DNA of 64,000 nucleotides from Tessaracoccus caeni (lineage in GTDB: Bacteria; Actinomycetota; Actinomycetes; Propionibacteriales; Propionibacteriaceae): assembly GCF_029211185.1 (NCBI RefSeq), contig NZ_JARGDO010000006.1, positions 1 through 64,000 of the forward strand, read 5' to 3'. The notes below the pieces were generated by a model, which saw only the letters and a program-made list of their open reading frames with translations, was not told where the DNA came from and ran no database searches. Every line of letters begins with the position of its first letter. The first letter of the stretch is position 1. This document shows, one piece after another, positions 12,360 through 21,281 of this stretch. The position numbers were made by a program, and so were the translations under genes.

Positions 12360-13490
12360 ATGCCGAGTGGACTGATGGCCGAACGCGTGCGCCGTGACAT
12401 CGAGGTCGTCGCGCACGCCGGACTCGACCTCGACGCGTTCCTCGGCGAGGCGCTGGCCTCCCTCCACCGCGCCGTGCCCTTCGCAGGTGCCTGCTTCAGC
12501 ACCGTCGACCCGTCAACGCGCCTGCTCACCGGCACCCGGAAGTTCGGAAGCCTGGAGGGACGCGATGAGCGCGATCACCAATGGGGTCTGATCGAGTACG
12601 GGGCGAGCGAGGACACCGCCTTCATGCGAATGGCGGACGACGGCACGCGCGCCGCCGGCGTCCATGAGAGCACCGCGGGCCACCCGGAGGAGTCGCCTCG
12701 GGTGCGCGAGCTGATGCGCCCGGCCTTCGGGTATGGCGACGAGGCCCGAGCGCTCTGCGTCGATCAAGGCCACCTGTGGGGCGCGACCGCCCTGTTCCGC
12801 TCCACCGACGAACGGCCGTTCGCCTCTGAGGAGATCGCCTTCCTCGCATCGCTCTCGCTCGTCTTGGGGGCGGGCGTGCGCGGAGGACTGCTCGCCTCAC
12901 TGTCGGCATCGGCGCCGATCGAATCGCCGGTGGGTCCGGGCGTGATGATCGTCGGCCAGGACGACGAGATCGTCCAGCTCAACCCCGGCGCCGACCGGTG
13001 GGTGGAGGAGCTGAGGTTCGGCAGCGCCGGCACCTCGCCGGCGGGGGTGATCTCGTCGCTGGTCGGGGCCGCGCGACGGTACTCCCGCGGCGAGTGGCCG
13101 AGCCCGCCGCGGGCCCGGATCCGCACCGCCAGCGGACTGTGGCTGGTGCTTCATGCCACGCCGCTGAGCGCACGCGACGGTGTCCATGGGGAGGTCGTGG
13201 TCACGATCGAGGAGGCCCGGCCGCCAGAGGTGGTTCCGCTCGTCGTCGCGGCGTTCGGCCTCACCAACAGGGAACGCGACGTGGTGGCGCTCATCCTGCA
13301 GGGTATGGACACCAAGGAGATGGGCCGGATCCTTCACCTGTCCACGTGGACGGTGCAGGACCACCTGAAGTCGATCTTCGAGAAGGCCTCGGTACGCAGC
13401 CGCCGTGAGCTGATCGCCCGGGTCTACTTCGACCAGTACGTCCCGCGGCTCAGCACGGGCGTCGGGCCCGGGGGTTGGTTCGTGGCCTGA
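12360..13490 (+). CDS. LuxR-family transcriptional regulator with GAF-like sensor region
   Basis: A 376-residue protein. Residues 1-190 look like a GAF-type sensor (FAGACFSTVDPSTRLLTGT and onward, ending SEEIAFLASLSLVLGAG), followed by a PAS-like segment (about 195-290). The LuxR/GerE helix-turn-helix at 305-365 reads FGLTNRERDVVALILQGM and then TKEMGRILHLSTWTVQDHLKSIF. It is divergent from the FAD oxidase across a 188-bp intergenic stretch, so the pair probably forms a regulator-target unit. An ATG at 12375 is an alternative start. The signal it senses is not evident. Confidence 0.88.
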   Translation: MPSGLMAERVRRDIEVVAHAGLDLDAFLGEALASLHRAVPFAGACFSTVDPSTRLLTGTRKFGSLEGRDERDHQWGLIEYGASEDTAFMRMADDGTRAAGVHESTAGHPEESPRVRELMRPAFGYGDEARALCVDQGHLWGATALFRSTDERPFASEEIAFLASLSLVLGAGVRGGLLASLSASAPIESPVGPGVMIVGQDDEIVQLNPGADRWVEELRFGSAGTSPAGVISSLVGAARRYSRGEWPSPPRARIRTASGLWLVLHATPLSARDGVHGEVVVTIEEARPPEVVPLVVAAFGLTNRERDVVALILQGMDTKEMGRILHLSTWTVQDHLKSIFEKASVRSRRELIARVYFDQYVPRLSTGVGPGGWFVA

Positions 13491-13524
13491 AAGACACCCA
13501 CGAACCAACAAGAGAGAACGAAGA

Positions 13525-13563
13525 AGGGGTGCGGTGCCGGTGGTTCACCGGTACCGCACCCCT
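13525..13563 (+). terminator. Hairpin terminator after LuxR-type gene
   Basis: A 17-bp stem (AGGGGTGCGGTGCCGGT and its complement, one G-T pair) with a 5-nt loop, 35 nt past the stop codon. There is no clear T-run. Confidence 0.6.
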
Positions 13564-14038
13564 CTCAGGAGCTATCGAAGGATCATTCGTAGGCCCATCC
13601 CCATGGCTCACTACCCTTGCGACGCACAGCCCCAATGCTGTTGCGCCACCGGTGAGGACTCCATCACGATCACCATCCGCGACACGCGATCTCGTCTTCC
13701 CTTTTGCATCCTTCACTCCAACACGCAGCAACCCCATCGGTTGGTGGTCCGGGACCCTGCCCCCAAGAAAAGCAGGGCCCCGAAACCGACCAAACGCCTA
13801 ACCAGACCAACCCGGTCAGCGGGTGCCTCCCGGAACAGAGACCAGCTACCAAGACACCGATATGTGTGGGATCCCCCGATCCGACACCGCCAGCGCTCTG
13901 TCCGGTTAGCCCGCCGGTCATCCCCATGCCCGACGTCGCTACACATAAAGACCGGATCCCGACGCAGCTATGACGCGAAACCAGAAAAAACGCCAAAACT
14001 TTTTTTCGGACCCTCCTCACGAGGGTCCGGGGACACAA
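13564..14038. other. Unassigned structured intergenic stretch
   Basis: 475 bp without a believable gene. Frames open across it are Cys/Trp/Pro-rich and lack the third-position G/C bias of the neighbours. It holds strong hairpins: 13750-13783 around CCCTGC/GCAGGG, and 14007-14029 CGGACCCTC/GAGGGTCCG next to a T7 run. It could be a structured RNA or the remains of a mobile element. I could not match it to tmRNA, RNase P RNA or SRP RNA. Confidence 0.5.
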
Positions 14039-14080
14039 AAGGACGGTGGTCCTGATCGAGAGACCAGGACCACCGTCCTT
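14039..14080 (-). terminator. Terminator of iolA
   Basis: Perfect 16-bp stem (AAGGACGGTGGTCCTG with its complement) around a 10-nt loop, beginning 20 nt past the iolA stop on the minus strand and followed by TTTTG. Confidence 0.85.
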
Positions 14081-14100
14081 CGCAGTGAGCCGCTAGAGGA

Positions 14101-15600
14101 TCACTCCTCGCGCTGGAACGACATCGTCGCGGCGTAGGTGCCGGACTCGGAGGGCCAGCGAGAGGTGATCGCCTTGAGGCGGGTGTAGAACTTCACGCCC
14201 TCGGGGCCGTGGATGTGGGTGTCGCCAATGAGCGACGCCTTCCAACCACCGAAGGAGTAGTAGGCCACGGGGGTGGGGATCGGCACGTTCACGCCGACCA
14301 TGCCCGCGTCCACGTCCAACGTGAAGCGACGCGCCACGCCGCCGTCGTTGGTGAAGATCGCGGTGCCGTTGCCGAACGGGGACGAGTTGACCAGCTCGAT
14401 GGCCTCCTCGTAGTTCTCGGCGTGCACGATGGTGAGCACCGGACCGAAGACCTCTTCGCAGTAGGCCTTGCACTCCAGCGGAACGTCGTCGAGGATCGTC
14501 GGGCCCAGCCAGAAGCCGTCGGGGTAGCCGTCGACCTTGAGGTCACGACCGTCCAGCACGACGGTGGCGCCGGCGTCCTCGGCCTCGGTGATCCAGTCGG
14601 TGATCCGCTGCTTGTCCTTGGCGGTGATGACGGGGCCCATGTTGACGCCCTCGTCGAGGCCGTAGCCGACCTTGATCTTCTCGGCGTGCTTCTTGACCAT
14701 CTCGGCCAGCTTCGGGCCGATACCACCGACGGCGACGACGACCGGCAGCGCCATGCAGCGCTCGCCCGCGGCACCGAAGGCGGCGGCGGAGATGTGACCG
14801 GCGGCGAAGTCGAGGTCGGAGTCGGGCATCACGATGGCGTGGTTGTTCGCGCCACCCAGGGCCTGCACGCGCTTGCCGGTGGCGGTGCCCTTCTCCATCA
14901 CGATCTCGGCCACCGGGGTGGAGCCGACGAAGGAGATGGCGTCGATGCCCGGGTGCTCGAGCACCTCGGTCACCATGTCGCGGGTACCGGAGACGACGTT
15001 GAACACGCCGTCGGGCAGGCCGGCGTCCTTGTAGATCTGAGCCATGATCAGCGACGCGGTGGGCGTGGGGCTGGCGGGCTTCAGGATGAACGCGTTGCCG
15101 GTGGCGATGGCGACGGGGTGCATCCACATCGGCACCATCACCGGGAAGTTGAACGGGCAGATGCCGGCGACCACGCCGACGGGCTGGCGCACGGTGTGGA
15201 TGTCCACGCCGGTGGCGATGTCGAAGGAGTACTCACCCTTCAGAGCGGCGTTGATGCCACAGGCGAAGTCCATGGTCTCGCGGCCGCGCTGGATCTCGCC
15301 GATCGCATCGCCGTAGTCCTTGCCGTGCTCGTTGACGATCGACTTGGCCAACTCGTCCTGACGCTCCAGCACCAGCTCACGCGCCTTGAACATGATCGCG
15401 GTGCGCTTGGCCAGGGAGTACTTCTTCCACTTCTTCTGGGCCTCACGAGCGACGGACACCGCGTAGTCGAGGTCTTCCTTGCTCGCGGCCAGCAGCTCCG
15501 AGTCGACCTGGCCGGTAGCCGGGTTCTCGACGGGGATGCGCTTGCTCGGGGTGCCCTCGTACGGCGCTCCGTTGATCCAATGCGTGATGGTCTGGGTCAT
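14101..15600 (-). CDS. iolA: CoA-acylating methylmalonate-semialdehyde dehydrogenase
   Basis: A 499-residue aldehyde dehydrogenase of the MmsA/IolA group. It oxidises malonate or methylmalonate semialdehyde to acetyl- or propionyl-CoA with NAD and CoA, the last step of inositol breakdown. Seen here: PFNFPVMVPMWMHPVAIATG (IolA-specific), LKPASPTP, FVGSTPVAE, the Glu-free QALGGANNHAIV typical of CoA-acylating members, and the nucleophile Cys282 in AGERCMA. It is a single-gene unit at the left edge of the inositol region, about 33 kb from iolEDBC, with a candidate IolR site upstream (15699-15713) and a strong terminator downstream. Confidence 0.96.
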   Translation of the reverse strand: MTQTITHWINGAPYEGTPSKRIPVENPATGQVDSELLAASKEDLDYAVSVAREAQKKWKKYSLAKRTAIMFKARELVLERQDELAKSIVNEHGKDYGDAIGEIQRGRETMDFACGINAALKGEYSFDIATGVDIHTVRQPVGVVAGICPFNFPVMVPMWMHPVAIATGNAFILKPASPTPTASLIMAQIYKDAGLPDGVFNVVSGTRDMVTEVLEHPGIDAISFVGSTPVAEIVMEKGTATGKRVQALGGANNHAIVMPDSDLDFAAGHISAAAFGAAGERCMALPVVVAVGGIGPKLAEMVKKHAEKIKVGYGLDEGVNMGPVITAKDKQRITDWITEAEDAGATVVLDGRDLKVDGYPDGFWLGPTILDDVPLECKAYCEEVFGPVLTIVHAENYEEAIELVNSSPFGNGTAIFTNDGGVARRFTLDVDAGMVGVNVPIPTPVAYYSFGGWKASLIGDTHIHGPEGVKFYTRLKAITSRWPSESGTYAATMSFQREE

Positions 15601-15698
15601 TTACCCTTGCCTTCCTGTCCTGTCGTGGCCTTGTGCCCTGGGGCCCGGTCCGCAACCTTTGCGATGTCTGCCAGATGTAACAGCACTTCCCCGCTGTC

Positions 15699-15713
15699 AT
15701 TTGTATAGACAAT
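15699..15713 (-). promoter_or_regulatory. Candidate IolR box upstream of iolA
   Basis: ATTTGTATAGACAAT is a near-palindrome (TTGT/ACAA) about 100 bp upstream of the iolA start. It resembles ATTTGTTCATACATG at the iolC promoter and ATTTGTTCTAACATG at the transaldolase promoter. Assignment to the GntR regulator at 52765 is inference. Confidence 0.45.
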
Positions 15714-15767
15714 AGCATCCGAAGGGCCGCCATTCAACCCCTCCACCCAGGATCCGGCTCCCAAAGA

Positions 15768-15813
15768 CAGTGCTCCCTCGGCCTTTGGCCGAGGGAGCAC
15801 CGATCACAAGGAG
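15768..15813. repeat. Dispersed hairpin element, copy 1
   Basis: GTGCTCCCTCGGC pairs with GGCCGAGGGAGCAC across a short loop and is followed by CGATCACAAGGAG. A second copy with the same right flank (GGGAGCACCGATCACAAGGA) is at 35937-35978. Here it lies between the SBP terminator and iolA. It may act as a bidirectional terminator. Confidence 0.65.
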
Positions 15814-15827
15814 CGCGGGGGAGATAA

Positions 15828-15872
15828 CGTCAGGCCCCGGCTGCCACACCCTCCCCCGCGTGGGGCCTGACG
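15828..15872 (-). terminator. Terminator of the first SBP operon
   Basis: An 11-bp stem CGTCAGGCCCC/GGGGCCTGACG around a C-rich 23-nt loop, 11 nt past the stop of the substrate-binding lipoprotein gene. Confidence 0.7.
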
Positions 15873-15883
15873 GTCTGTATTTG

Positions 15884-16885
15884 TCAGCTGAGGCCCATGA
15901 CCTTCGCGACATCGGGCTCCGTGATGTTGTCCTGGTCGGCCCACACGGACGGAACCACGACCTCCTTCTCCGCCGGCATGGTGCCGTTGGCCGCGTCGAC
16001 CAGCACCTTGACGGTCTGGTAGCCCACCTGGAAGGCGTCCTGGGTCACCACACCGGTCACTTCGCCGGCCTGGATCATCGAGGCCATCTCGGGGTTGGCG
16101 TCGATGCCGATGACCTTGGTGTCCTTGCCCATGGCCTTGACCTGGTCGGCGGCGGCGATGGTGCCGTGGTCGCCGGTGCAGTAGAACCCTGCGAGATCCT
16201 GATTCGCCTGCAGGATGGCCTGGGCCTTGTCCATCGACTTGGCGCGATCGGCCTCACCGTTCTGCACGTCGACGATCTCGATGTCGGGTGCGTTCGCCGC
16301 GATGAAGTCGCGGAAGCTGTCGCGCCGGATGGCCGCGTCGCCCACCTCACCGTTGGTGATGATGGCGACCTTGCCCTTGCCGTCGAGCACCCGGATCATG
16401 TTCTCTGCGGCCATCTCGCCCATCAGCACATTGTTGGACGCGACGGTGGCGATGGGAGAGTCGGAGAAGCTCATCGGCGTGGCGAAGGCGACGATGTTGA
16501 TGCCGTCCTTCGTCGCTTGCTCCAGCAGGCGGGGCGCACCCTCCTCAGCGCCATTCTGGGCGGCGAACCCGATGCCGATGGGCTTGCCGTTGATCGCAGC
16601 TTCCAGCTGATTGAGCTGCTTCTCGCCCTCGGACTCGGTGTCGGTGCCATTGAAGCTCACCTCGACACCCAGATCCTCACCGGCCTTCTCTGCACCCTCG
16701 CGGCTGGTCACCCAGAACTCGCCGGCGATCGACTTGGCGATCAACGCGACGCGGGGCTTGTCACCGCCGCCGTTGTCGGCAGTGGTCCCGTCCGAAGAGG
16801 GGGTCTCGGCGGTGCCGCCACAGGCGCTCAGGGCGGTGGCCAGTACGACGCCGCATAACGCCGTCGTGATCTTCTTGAACTTCAT
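15884..16885 (-). CDS. Sugar (cyclitol) ABC transporter substrate-binding lipoprotein
   Basis: A 333-residue RbsB-type (Peripla_BP_4) binding protein. The signal peptide ends in the lipobox LSAC (Cys22), then comes a Gly/Thr-rich linker. The mature protein starts RVALIAKSIAGEFW. The hinge-region phrases TESEGEKQLNQLEAAI and DVQNGEADRAKSMDKAQAIL are shared almost word for word with the other two binding proteins (22389 and 31901), so the three are paralogues. It is the last gene of the dehydrogenase-isomerase-SBP operon. No permease or ATPase is in this operon, so it probably docks onto the pair at 23467-26041. Confidence 0.92.
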   Translation of the reverse strand: MKFKKITTALCGVVLATALSACGGTAETPSSDGTTADNGGGDKPRVALIAKSIAGEFWVTSREGAEKAGEDLGVEVSFNGTDTESEGEKQLNQLEAAINGKPIGIGFAAQNGAEEGAPRLLEQATKDGINIVAFATPMSFSDSPIATVASNNVLMGEMAAENMIRVLDGKGKVAIITNGEVGDAAIRRDSFRDFIAANAPDIEIVDVQNGEADRAKSMDKAQAILQANQDLAGFYCTGDHGTIAAADQVKAMGKDTKVIGIDANPEMASMIQAGEVTGVVTQDAFQVGYQTVKVLVDAANGTMPAEKEVVVPSVWADQDNITEPDVAKVMGLS

Positions 16886-16892
16886 GATGTTG

Positions 16893-17918
16893 TCACTTCC
16901 TCGTGGCGGTGGGGTTGGTGGTGAGGTAGCTGGCCCAAGCGTCCTTCAGGACGGTGGATGCCACCTCGAGGCCTTCGATACGGCCCAGCTCGGTGTCTTC
17001 GTGCTCGATGTTGAGGCACATGTCGGGATCGACGTCGTACAGCGCGGCGATGAACTCTGCCCAGTAGGCGGCGTCGTGACCCTTGCCAAGAGCAACGAAG
17101 TCCCAGGAGGAGTCCTTCGGCCACTCGTTGGCCCACTCGTCACCACCGAGGTTGGTGCGCGGCTCGTCCGGCGACAGGCGTCGGAAACCGTTGTCCAGCA
17201 CGCCATTGAGACGGGCATGCTCGGTGTTGATACGAATGTCCTTGGCCGCAGCATGGAAGATCAGCGGTCCGAGGTCTTTGACCACGGCTACCGGATCGGC
17301 CTGCTGCCAGAACAGGTGCGACGCATCCAGTTCGACGCCGACATGGGTGGCGCCGGTCAGTTCGACGAGCTTGCGCACGTCGCGGGCGTTGAACACGATG
17401 TTCTGGGGGTGCAGTTCGAGGGCCACCTTGACGCCGTGGTCCTTGGCCAGCTGGTCGATGTCCGACCAGAACGCGGCCGCGATCTCCCACTGGTAGTCCA
17501 GCACATCCAGCGCCGCCGAGTTCCAGGCGTTGACCACCCAGTTCGGACGCAGCGCTCCGGGCTCGCCACTAGGCAGACCGGACATGGTGACCACGCGGTT
17601 CTGGCCCAGCGCAGCAGCCGCACGGATCGATTTACGCACGTCGTCGGCGTGTTTGGCGCCGATCTCCGGGTTCGGGTGCAGCGGGTTGCCGTTGCAGTTC
17701 AGGCCGGCGATCGATACCCCGGTGCCCTCGAACCGGGCCAGGTACTTCTTCGCCACCGACGCATCGGCGATGATCTCGTCGATCTCCTGAATATGAACGG
17801 GGGGCAGGAAGCCGCCCGAGTTGATCTCGATGCCTTCCAGGCCCAGATCGGCGATCACCGTCAGCGCCTCAGCGAGGGGCCGGTCGTGCAGGATCGCGTT
17901 GTAGACGCCGAGCTTCAC
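16893..17918 (-). CDS. Sugar phosphate isomerase/epimerase family TIM-barrel protein
   Basis: A 341-residue AP-endonuclease-2-type TIM barrel. Strand ends carrying likely metal ligands are GIEINSGG, ALELHPQN, VELDASHLFW and LNIEHEDTE. It has a Gly/Ser-rich MSGLPSGEPG loop that recurs, with the whole surrounding pattern (LHP..., MSGLPG, LDYQW), in the 321-residue protein at 30836, its paralogue. It overlaps the upstream dehydrogenase by 4 nt. The reaction is not known; context suggests isomerisation or dehydration of a keto-inositol made by the partner dehydrogenase. Confidence 0.88.
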   Translation of the reverse strand: MKLGVYNAILHDRPLAEALTVIADLGLEGIEINSGGFLPPVHIQEIDEIIADASVAKKYLARFEGTGVSIAGLNCNGNPLHPNPEIGAKHADDVRKSIRAAAALGQNRVVTMSGLPSGEPGALRPNWVVNAWNSAALDVLDYQWEIAAAFWSDIDQLAKDHGVKVALELHPQNIVFNARDVRKLVELTGATHVGVELDASHLFWQQADPVAVVKDLGPLIFHAAAKDIRINTEHARLNGVLDNGFRRLSPDEPRTNLGGDEWANEWPKDSSWDFVALGKGHDAAYWAEFIAALYDVDPDMCLNIEHEDTELGRIEGLEVASTVLKDAWASYLTTNPTATRK

Positions 17919-19087
17919 AGCTCAACCTTCTTTCCGTCGTTGGCGGCCGACTCAGCGACGGCAGCCAGGATCTCCATGTTGTGAACGCCCTCGTCGAAGG
18001 AGGCATTGCGGGGCAGCGAGCGCTCCTCGTCGATACCCGCCACCTCCTCGAGGAAGGCACGAGCCTGGAAGGTGAATCCTTCGTTCTGGCCGAAACCGAC
18101 GCCCGAGACATCCATCGGCAAGCCGCCGGCGACGTAGGGGTGATCGGAGCCGAGGTTCACGGTGCGGTAGCCGTTCTTTCCGGGCTCGTCGTCGTGCAGG
18201 TAGAGACGGATCTGCGACGGCGTGTCCTGATGGAAGCTCGCGGCGCCGTTCTCGCAGAAGATCTCGATGTCGAGCGCGTTCGGGTAGCCGGCGGCGACGC
18301 GGGAGACCTCGAGCGTTCCGGCGCAGTCGGGGAACAGCGCGGTGTAGGACGCGTAGTCGTCGTTGGTGACTGGCTCGTAGGTATCCGATACGGCAGCCAG
18401 GCCATGCCCGACGACGGCACCCAGCGGCAGCGGGCGCTCCTTGATCGCGGTGGAGAAGGTACCGCCGCTGACGGCGCTGATGTCGCCGCAGAGGAACTCG
18501 GACAGGTAGGTGAGGTGGCTACCCACATCGGCGAGCGCTCCGGAGCCCATCGGGCCTTGGTAGCGCCAGCTCATGGGACCCTGCGGGTTGCAGCCGTAGT
18601 CGCACCAGTAGCGGCCGCTGAAGTGCAGCACGCGGCCGAGCGTGCCGTCCTCGATCCAGTTCTTGATCGCGGCGAGCCCGGGCTGGCGGCGGTAGGTGAG
18701 GCCGATGCGGGCGATGGTGCTGGCCTCGCGCGCCAGGCGCGCCATCTCGCGGGCCGATTCGAGCGTGTCACTGAGCGGCTTCTCGCACAGCACGTGCTTG
18801 CCGGCCTCCAGCAGTCCCCTGACCACCTCGAGGTGCAGGCTGTTGGCGATGACGACGCTGACCACGTCGATCGAGGGATCGGCGGCGATCTCGCGCCAGT
18901 CGGTGACCGAGCGCTCATAGCCGTAGCGCTTGGCCGTGGCCGCCCCGAGTTCCGCGTTGATGTCGCCGATCGCGACGTAACGCAGGTCAGGCAGCGTGGA
19001 CTCATAGAGAGTCGGGGCTACGCGGTAGGCGGCAGCATGCGACTTGCCCGCCATCCCGGCGCCGATGACAGCTACACCGATGGTCAA
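17915..19087 (-). CDS. Gfo/Idh/MocA family oxidoreductase
   Basis: A 390-residue NAD(P)-dependent dehydrogenase. The N-terminal Rossmann motif is GVAVIGAGMAGKSH, followed by the family signature CEKPLSDTLESA and the C-terminal domain with the catalytic-region motif GALADVGSHLTYLSEF. The closest relative in the window is 27475-28653 (same length, same PVTNDD and IKERPLPLG/IPERHLPVG stretches). The start is TTG, chosen because AAGGAGG lies 5 nt upstream. It is the first gene of the dehydrogenase-isomerase-SBP operon, with a LacI-type operator right behind its -10. The cyclitol substrate is unassigned. Confidence 0.9.
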   Translation of the reverse strand: MTIGVAVIGAGMAGKSHAAAYRVAPTLYESTLPDLRYVAIGDINAELGAATAKRYGYERSVTDWREIAADPSIDVVSVVIANSLHLEVVRGLLEAGKHVLCEKPLSDTLESAREMARLAREASTIARIGLTYRRQPGLAAIKNWIEDGTLGRVLHFSGRYWCDYGCNPQGPMSWRYQGPMGSGALADVGSHLTYLSEFLCGDISAVSGGTFSTAIKERPLPLGAVVGHGLAAVSDTYEPVTNDDYASYTALFPDCAGTLEVSRVAAGYPNALDIEIFCENGAASFHQDTPSQIRLYLHDDEPGKNGYRTVNLGSDHPYVAGGLPMDVSGVGFGQNEGFTFQARAFLEEVAGIDEERSLPRNASFDEGVHNMEILAAVAESAANDGKKVEL

Positions 19088-19104
19088 CTCATCCTCCTTG
19101 ATGT

Positions 19105-19160
19105 CTACTTGGAACGCTCCAAGTAGGTTTATTAGAACATGGAGCTATTTGTCCTGTCAA
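19105..19160 (-). promoter_or_regulatory. Promoter and LacI-type operator of dehydrogenase-isomerase-SBP operon
   Basis: On the minus strand TTGACA (19155-19160) and TCTAAT (19131-19136) are 18 nt apart. Just downstream, 19105-19126 is a 22-bp palindrome with 9-bp perfect arms and the core TTGGAACGCTCCAA. The divergent LacI gene at 19175 is its likely regulator; a matching site is at 21143. Confidence 0.75.
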
Positions 19161-19174
19161 TGCCAATCCGGGGT

Positions 19175-20215
19175 ATGGCAGAATCTGGGTCGATCCCTAT
19201 GGCAAAGAACCCAGCACACCGCTCATCGCGCCCGACCATCTACGACGTGGCGCGAGAGGCCGGTGTGTCGAAGTCGCTGGTATCGCTCGTGCTCAACGAC
19301 TCACCACTGGTGAGTGAGGCGAAGCGAGCGGCCGTCAAGGAGGCCATCGCGCGCCTCGGCTACCGGCCCAGCTGGGCGGCAGCGATGCTGGCCACCAGCC
19401 GCTCGCGAATGGTGGGCCTGGTCATCGACGACTTCGAGAATCCTTGGTTCGTCGCACTCCTCAACGGGGTGCGCGAGGTGATGGGACCGCAAGGGTTCCA
19501 GGTCGCGGTGCGCGAGCACTACCAACTCGGCGACAGGACGATGAACGCCATCGAAGGCTTCCTCGACACCCAGGTCGACGCACTGCTGATCGCCGGCGAG
19601 CCAAGACACACGTTTGCATCCCCCGGCATTCCCACCGTCCTCCAGGGCAACCGGCTCCACGGCATCGAGGGCGTCGACCGCGTGCTCGCCGACGAGGCAC
19701 TCGGGGTGCGCCTCATCATGACTCACCTGCGGCAACGCGGGCACACCGCGATCGGGCACGTCACAGGCGTGGGCGGATCGGCGAAGGCCCGCCTGGACGC
19801 CTACATAGAGAGCATGACCGAGGCCGGCGAGCAGCCGCGCTACGCGGGTGAGGAGAACGAGACCAATGAGGAGGGCGGCTACCTTGGCACGCTCGAACTC
19901 CTCGACCAGCACCCCCTGGTGACCGCCGTCTTCGCCGCCAACGACACCATGGCGCTGGGCGCCAGGGCAGCCCTTCGCGAGCGCGGGAGGGAGGTGCCGG
20001 CCGACGTGGCACTCGCCGGGTACGACGACTCCCTCCTCGCCCAAGCGCGCTTCCTCGACCTCACGACCATCGACGCCCGGGGCTACGACGTGGGGCGCGC
20101 GTGCGGCCAGGTACTCCTGCGCAGGCTCGAGAACCCCGACAAGGAGCCCGAGACGATCGTCATCCCGACGAAGCTGGTGGTGCGGTCATCCACCTCGGGA
20201 CAACCGCACCGCTGA
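19175..20215 (+). CDS. LacI family transcriptional regulator
   Basis: A 346-residue repressor. The LacI helix-turn-helix TIYDVAREAGVSKSLVSLVL is followed by the hinge LGYRPSWAAAMLATSRS and a periplasmic-binding-protein-like sensor ending DVGRACGQVLLRRLENPD. The recognition-helix residues are Lys-Ser, identical to those of the regulator at 39616. It is divergent from the dehydrogenase-isomerase-SBP operon, with a TTGGANCGCTCCAA operator in the shared region. Neither possible start (19175 or 19199) has a good ribosome-binding site. The inducer is presumably a cyclitol or sugar. Confidence 0.93.
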   Translation: MAESGSIPMAKNPAHRSSRPTIYDVAREAGVSKSLVSLVLNDSPLVSEAKRAAVKEAIARLGYRPSWAAAMLATSRSRMVGLVIDDFENPWFVALLNGVREVMGPQGFQVAVREHYQLGDRTMNAIEGFLDTQVDALLIAGEPRHTFASPGIPTVLQGNRLHGIEGVDRVLADEALGVRLIMTHLRQRGHTAIGHVTGVGGSAKARLDAYIESMTEAGEQPRYAGEENETNEEGGYLGTLELLDQHPLVTAVFAANDTMALGARAALRERGREVPADVALAGYDDSLLAQARFLDLTTIDARGYDVGRACGQVLLRRLENPDKEPETIVIPTKLVVRSSTSGQPHR

Positions 20216-20216
20216 C

Positions 20217-21083
20217 TCACTGCCCCAGTTCTGCCTCGAGGCGTTCCCGCATGCGAATGTGGATGGCGTCGGCGTCTTCTTCCCAGCCGAAGACGCACAC
20301 CGAGGCGGTGCCGTCATAGCCGATCGAGCGGAGGTGCTCGAAGGCGGCATCCCAGGGCACCTCGCCGTTGCCGATCTCGTTGTGCTGGTGGATGCGGGTG
20401 TCCACACCGGGCGGATTGATGATGTAGCGGTTGCCCACGTTCGCCAAATGGTTGAACACGTCTGCGACGTGCAGGTGCTTCAGCCGGTCCCCGGCGTACT
20501 CCATCAGGCCCACGACGTCAGTGCCACCCTGGGAGAGATGGAACATGTGCGGGAAGCAGAACTGGTAGTTGAGCCAGGACTTGTTGATCCCCCGCACGAT
20601 CTGCACCGCACGGTCGTTGGTCTCCACGAAGTCGTAGGGATGCGCCTCGATGACGCACTCCAGGCCGCGCTTCTCGAAGTGCGGGATCAACTCCTCCATG
20701 GACTTGAAGAACTGACCCTCGCTGCGTACCGGCTGGTTCGGATCGCCCGAGTACTCGGTGGCGATCAGCGGAACCTCCAGCTCCTCAGCGATCTCCAGCA
20801 GGCGCTTCCAGTTGCGCACCTGGTGCTCGCGCTCCTGCTCATCCGGGGACGCCCAGTTGAACACGGGATTGAACGAGTGGATCTTGACGCCCGTGCTGGC
20901 CATGGCCTTCTTCACACGGGCGATCTCGGCATCGTCCACCTTGGGGTAGTGATGCCACTCATGGAAGTCGGCACGCGGTGACAGCTCGAGGTACTGGTAG
21001 CCCAGATCGGCCGCCTTCTGCAGTTCCTCCGCCACCGTGAGGTGGGGGTGATACATCGACGGGTCGAGCAAGATCTTCACCAT
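20217..21083 (-). CDS. iolH: IolH-like sugar phosphate isomerase/epimerase
   Basis: A 288-residue TIM-barrel protein that I recognise as IolH-like, as found in corynebacterial iol clusters. Evidence is LGYQYLELSPRADF, FNWASPDEQ, NWKRLLEIAEELEV, YSGDPNQPV..., HLHVADVFNH and NPPGVDTRIHQHNEIGNGEV. The exact reaction of IolH has not been established. The start at 21083 is set by AAGGAG 6-7 nt upstream. It is a single-gene unit convergent with the LacI gene and divergent from a dehydrogenase gene, with a LacI-type operator downstream of its -10. Confidence 0.8.
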   Translation of the reverse strand: MVKILLDPSMYHPHLTVAEELQKAADLGYQYLELSPRADFHEWHHYPKVDDAEIARVKKAMASTGVKIHSFNPVFNWASPDEQEREHQVRNWKRLLEIAEELEVPLIATEYSGDPNQPVRSEGQFFKSMEELIPHFEKRGLECVIEAHPYDFVETNDRAVQIVRGINKSWLNYQFCFPHMFHLSQGGTDVVGLMEYAGDRLKHLHVADVFNHLANVGNRYIINPPGVDTRIHQHNEIGNGEVPWDAAFEHLRSIGYDGTASVCVFGWEEDADAIHIRMRERLEAELGQ

Positions 21084-21142
21084 CAAAGTCTCCTTCACTA
21101 GGTCGCCGAGCGCAGCATTGCGCGGTCGGCCGTAAGCCTCAT

Positions 21143-21193
21143 TTGGATCGCTCCAAGTAACTTCATTCTACGATCGGCCCCATGTCCTGTCAA
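21143..21193 (-). promoter_or_regulatory. Promoter and LacI-type operator of iolH-like gene
   Basis: On the minus strand TTGACA (21188-21193) and TAGAAT (21165-21170) are 17 nt apart. The operator TTGGATCGCTCCAA (21143-21156) follows the -10 and matches the site at 19105-19126 except for one base in the core. Confidence 0.75.
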
Positions 21194-21281
21194 TTGATCG
21201 GCTTGGTGGGCGGTAAGTTCTTTGACACGGCCACCAACCAAACCTAGCCTGACTATGGATTGTTTTAACAAAGGAGTTTCC

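Noticed and set aside
13670-14038. 122-codon frame on the minus strand between LuxR and iolA
   Set aside because: Cys/Trp/Pro-rich with no homologous fold, no ribosome-binding site and no codon bias; more likely non-coding.
16893-19087. Dehydrogenase/TIM-barrel pairs as C- or O-glycoside deglycosylation systems (DgpA/DgpBC or CarABC type)
   Set aside because: The small beta subunit that accompanies the barrel in those systems is absent from every module, and the iol core genes explain the context better. It cannot be fully excluded for single modules.
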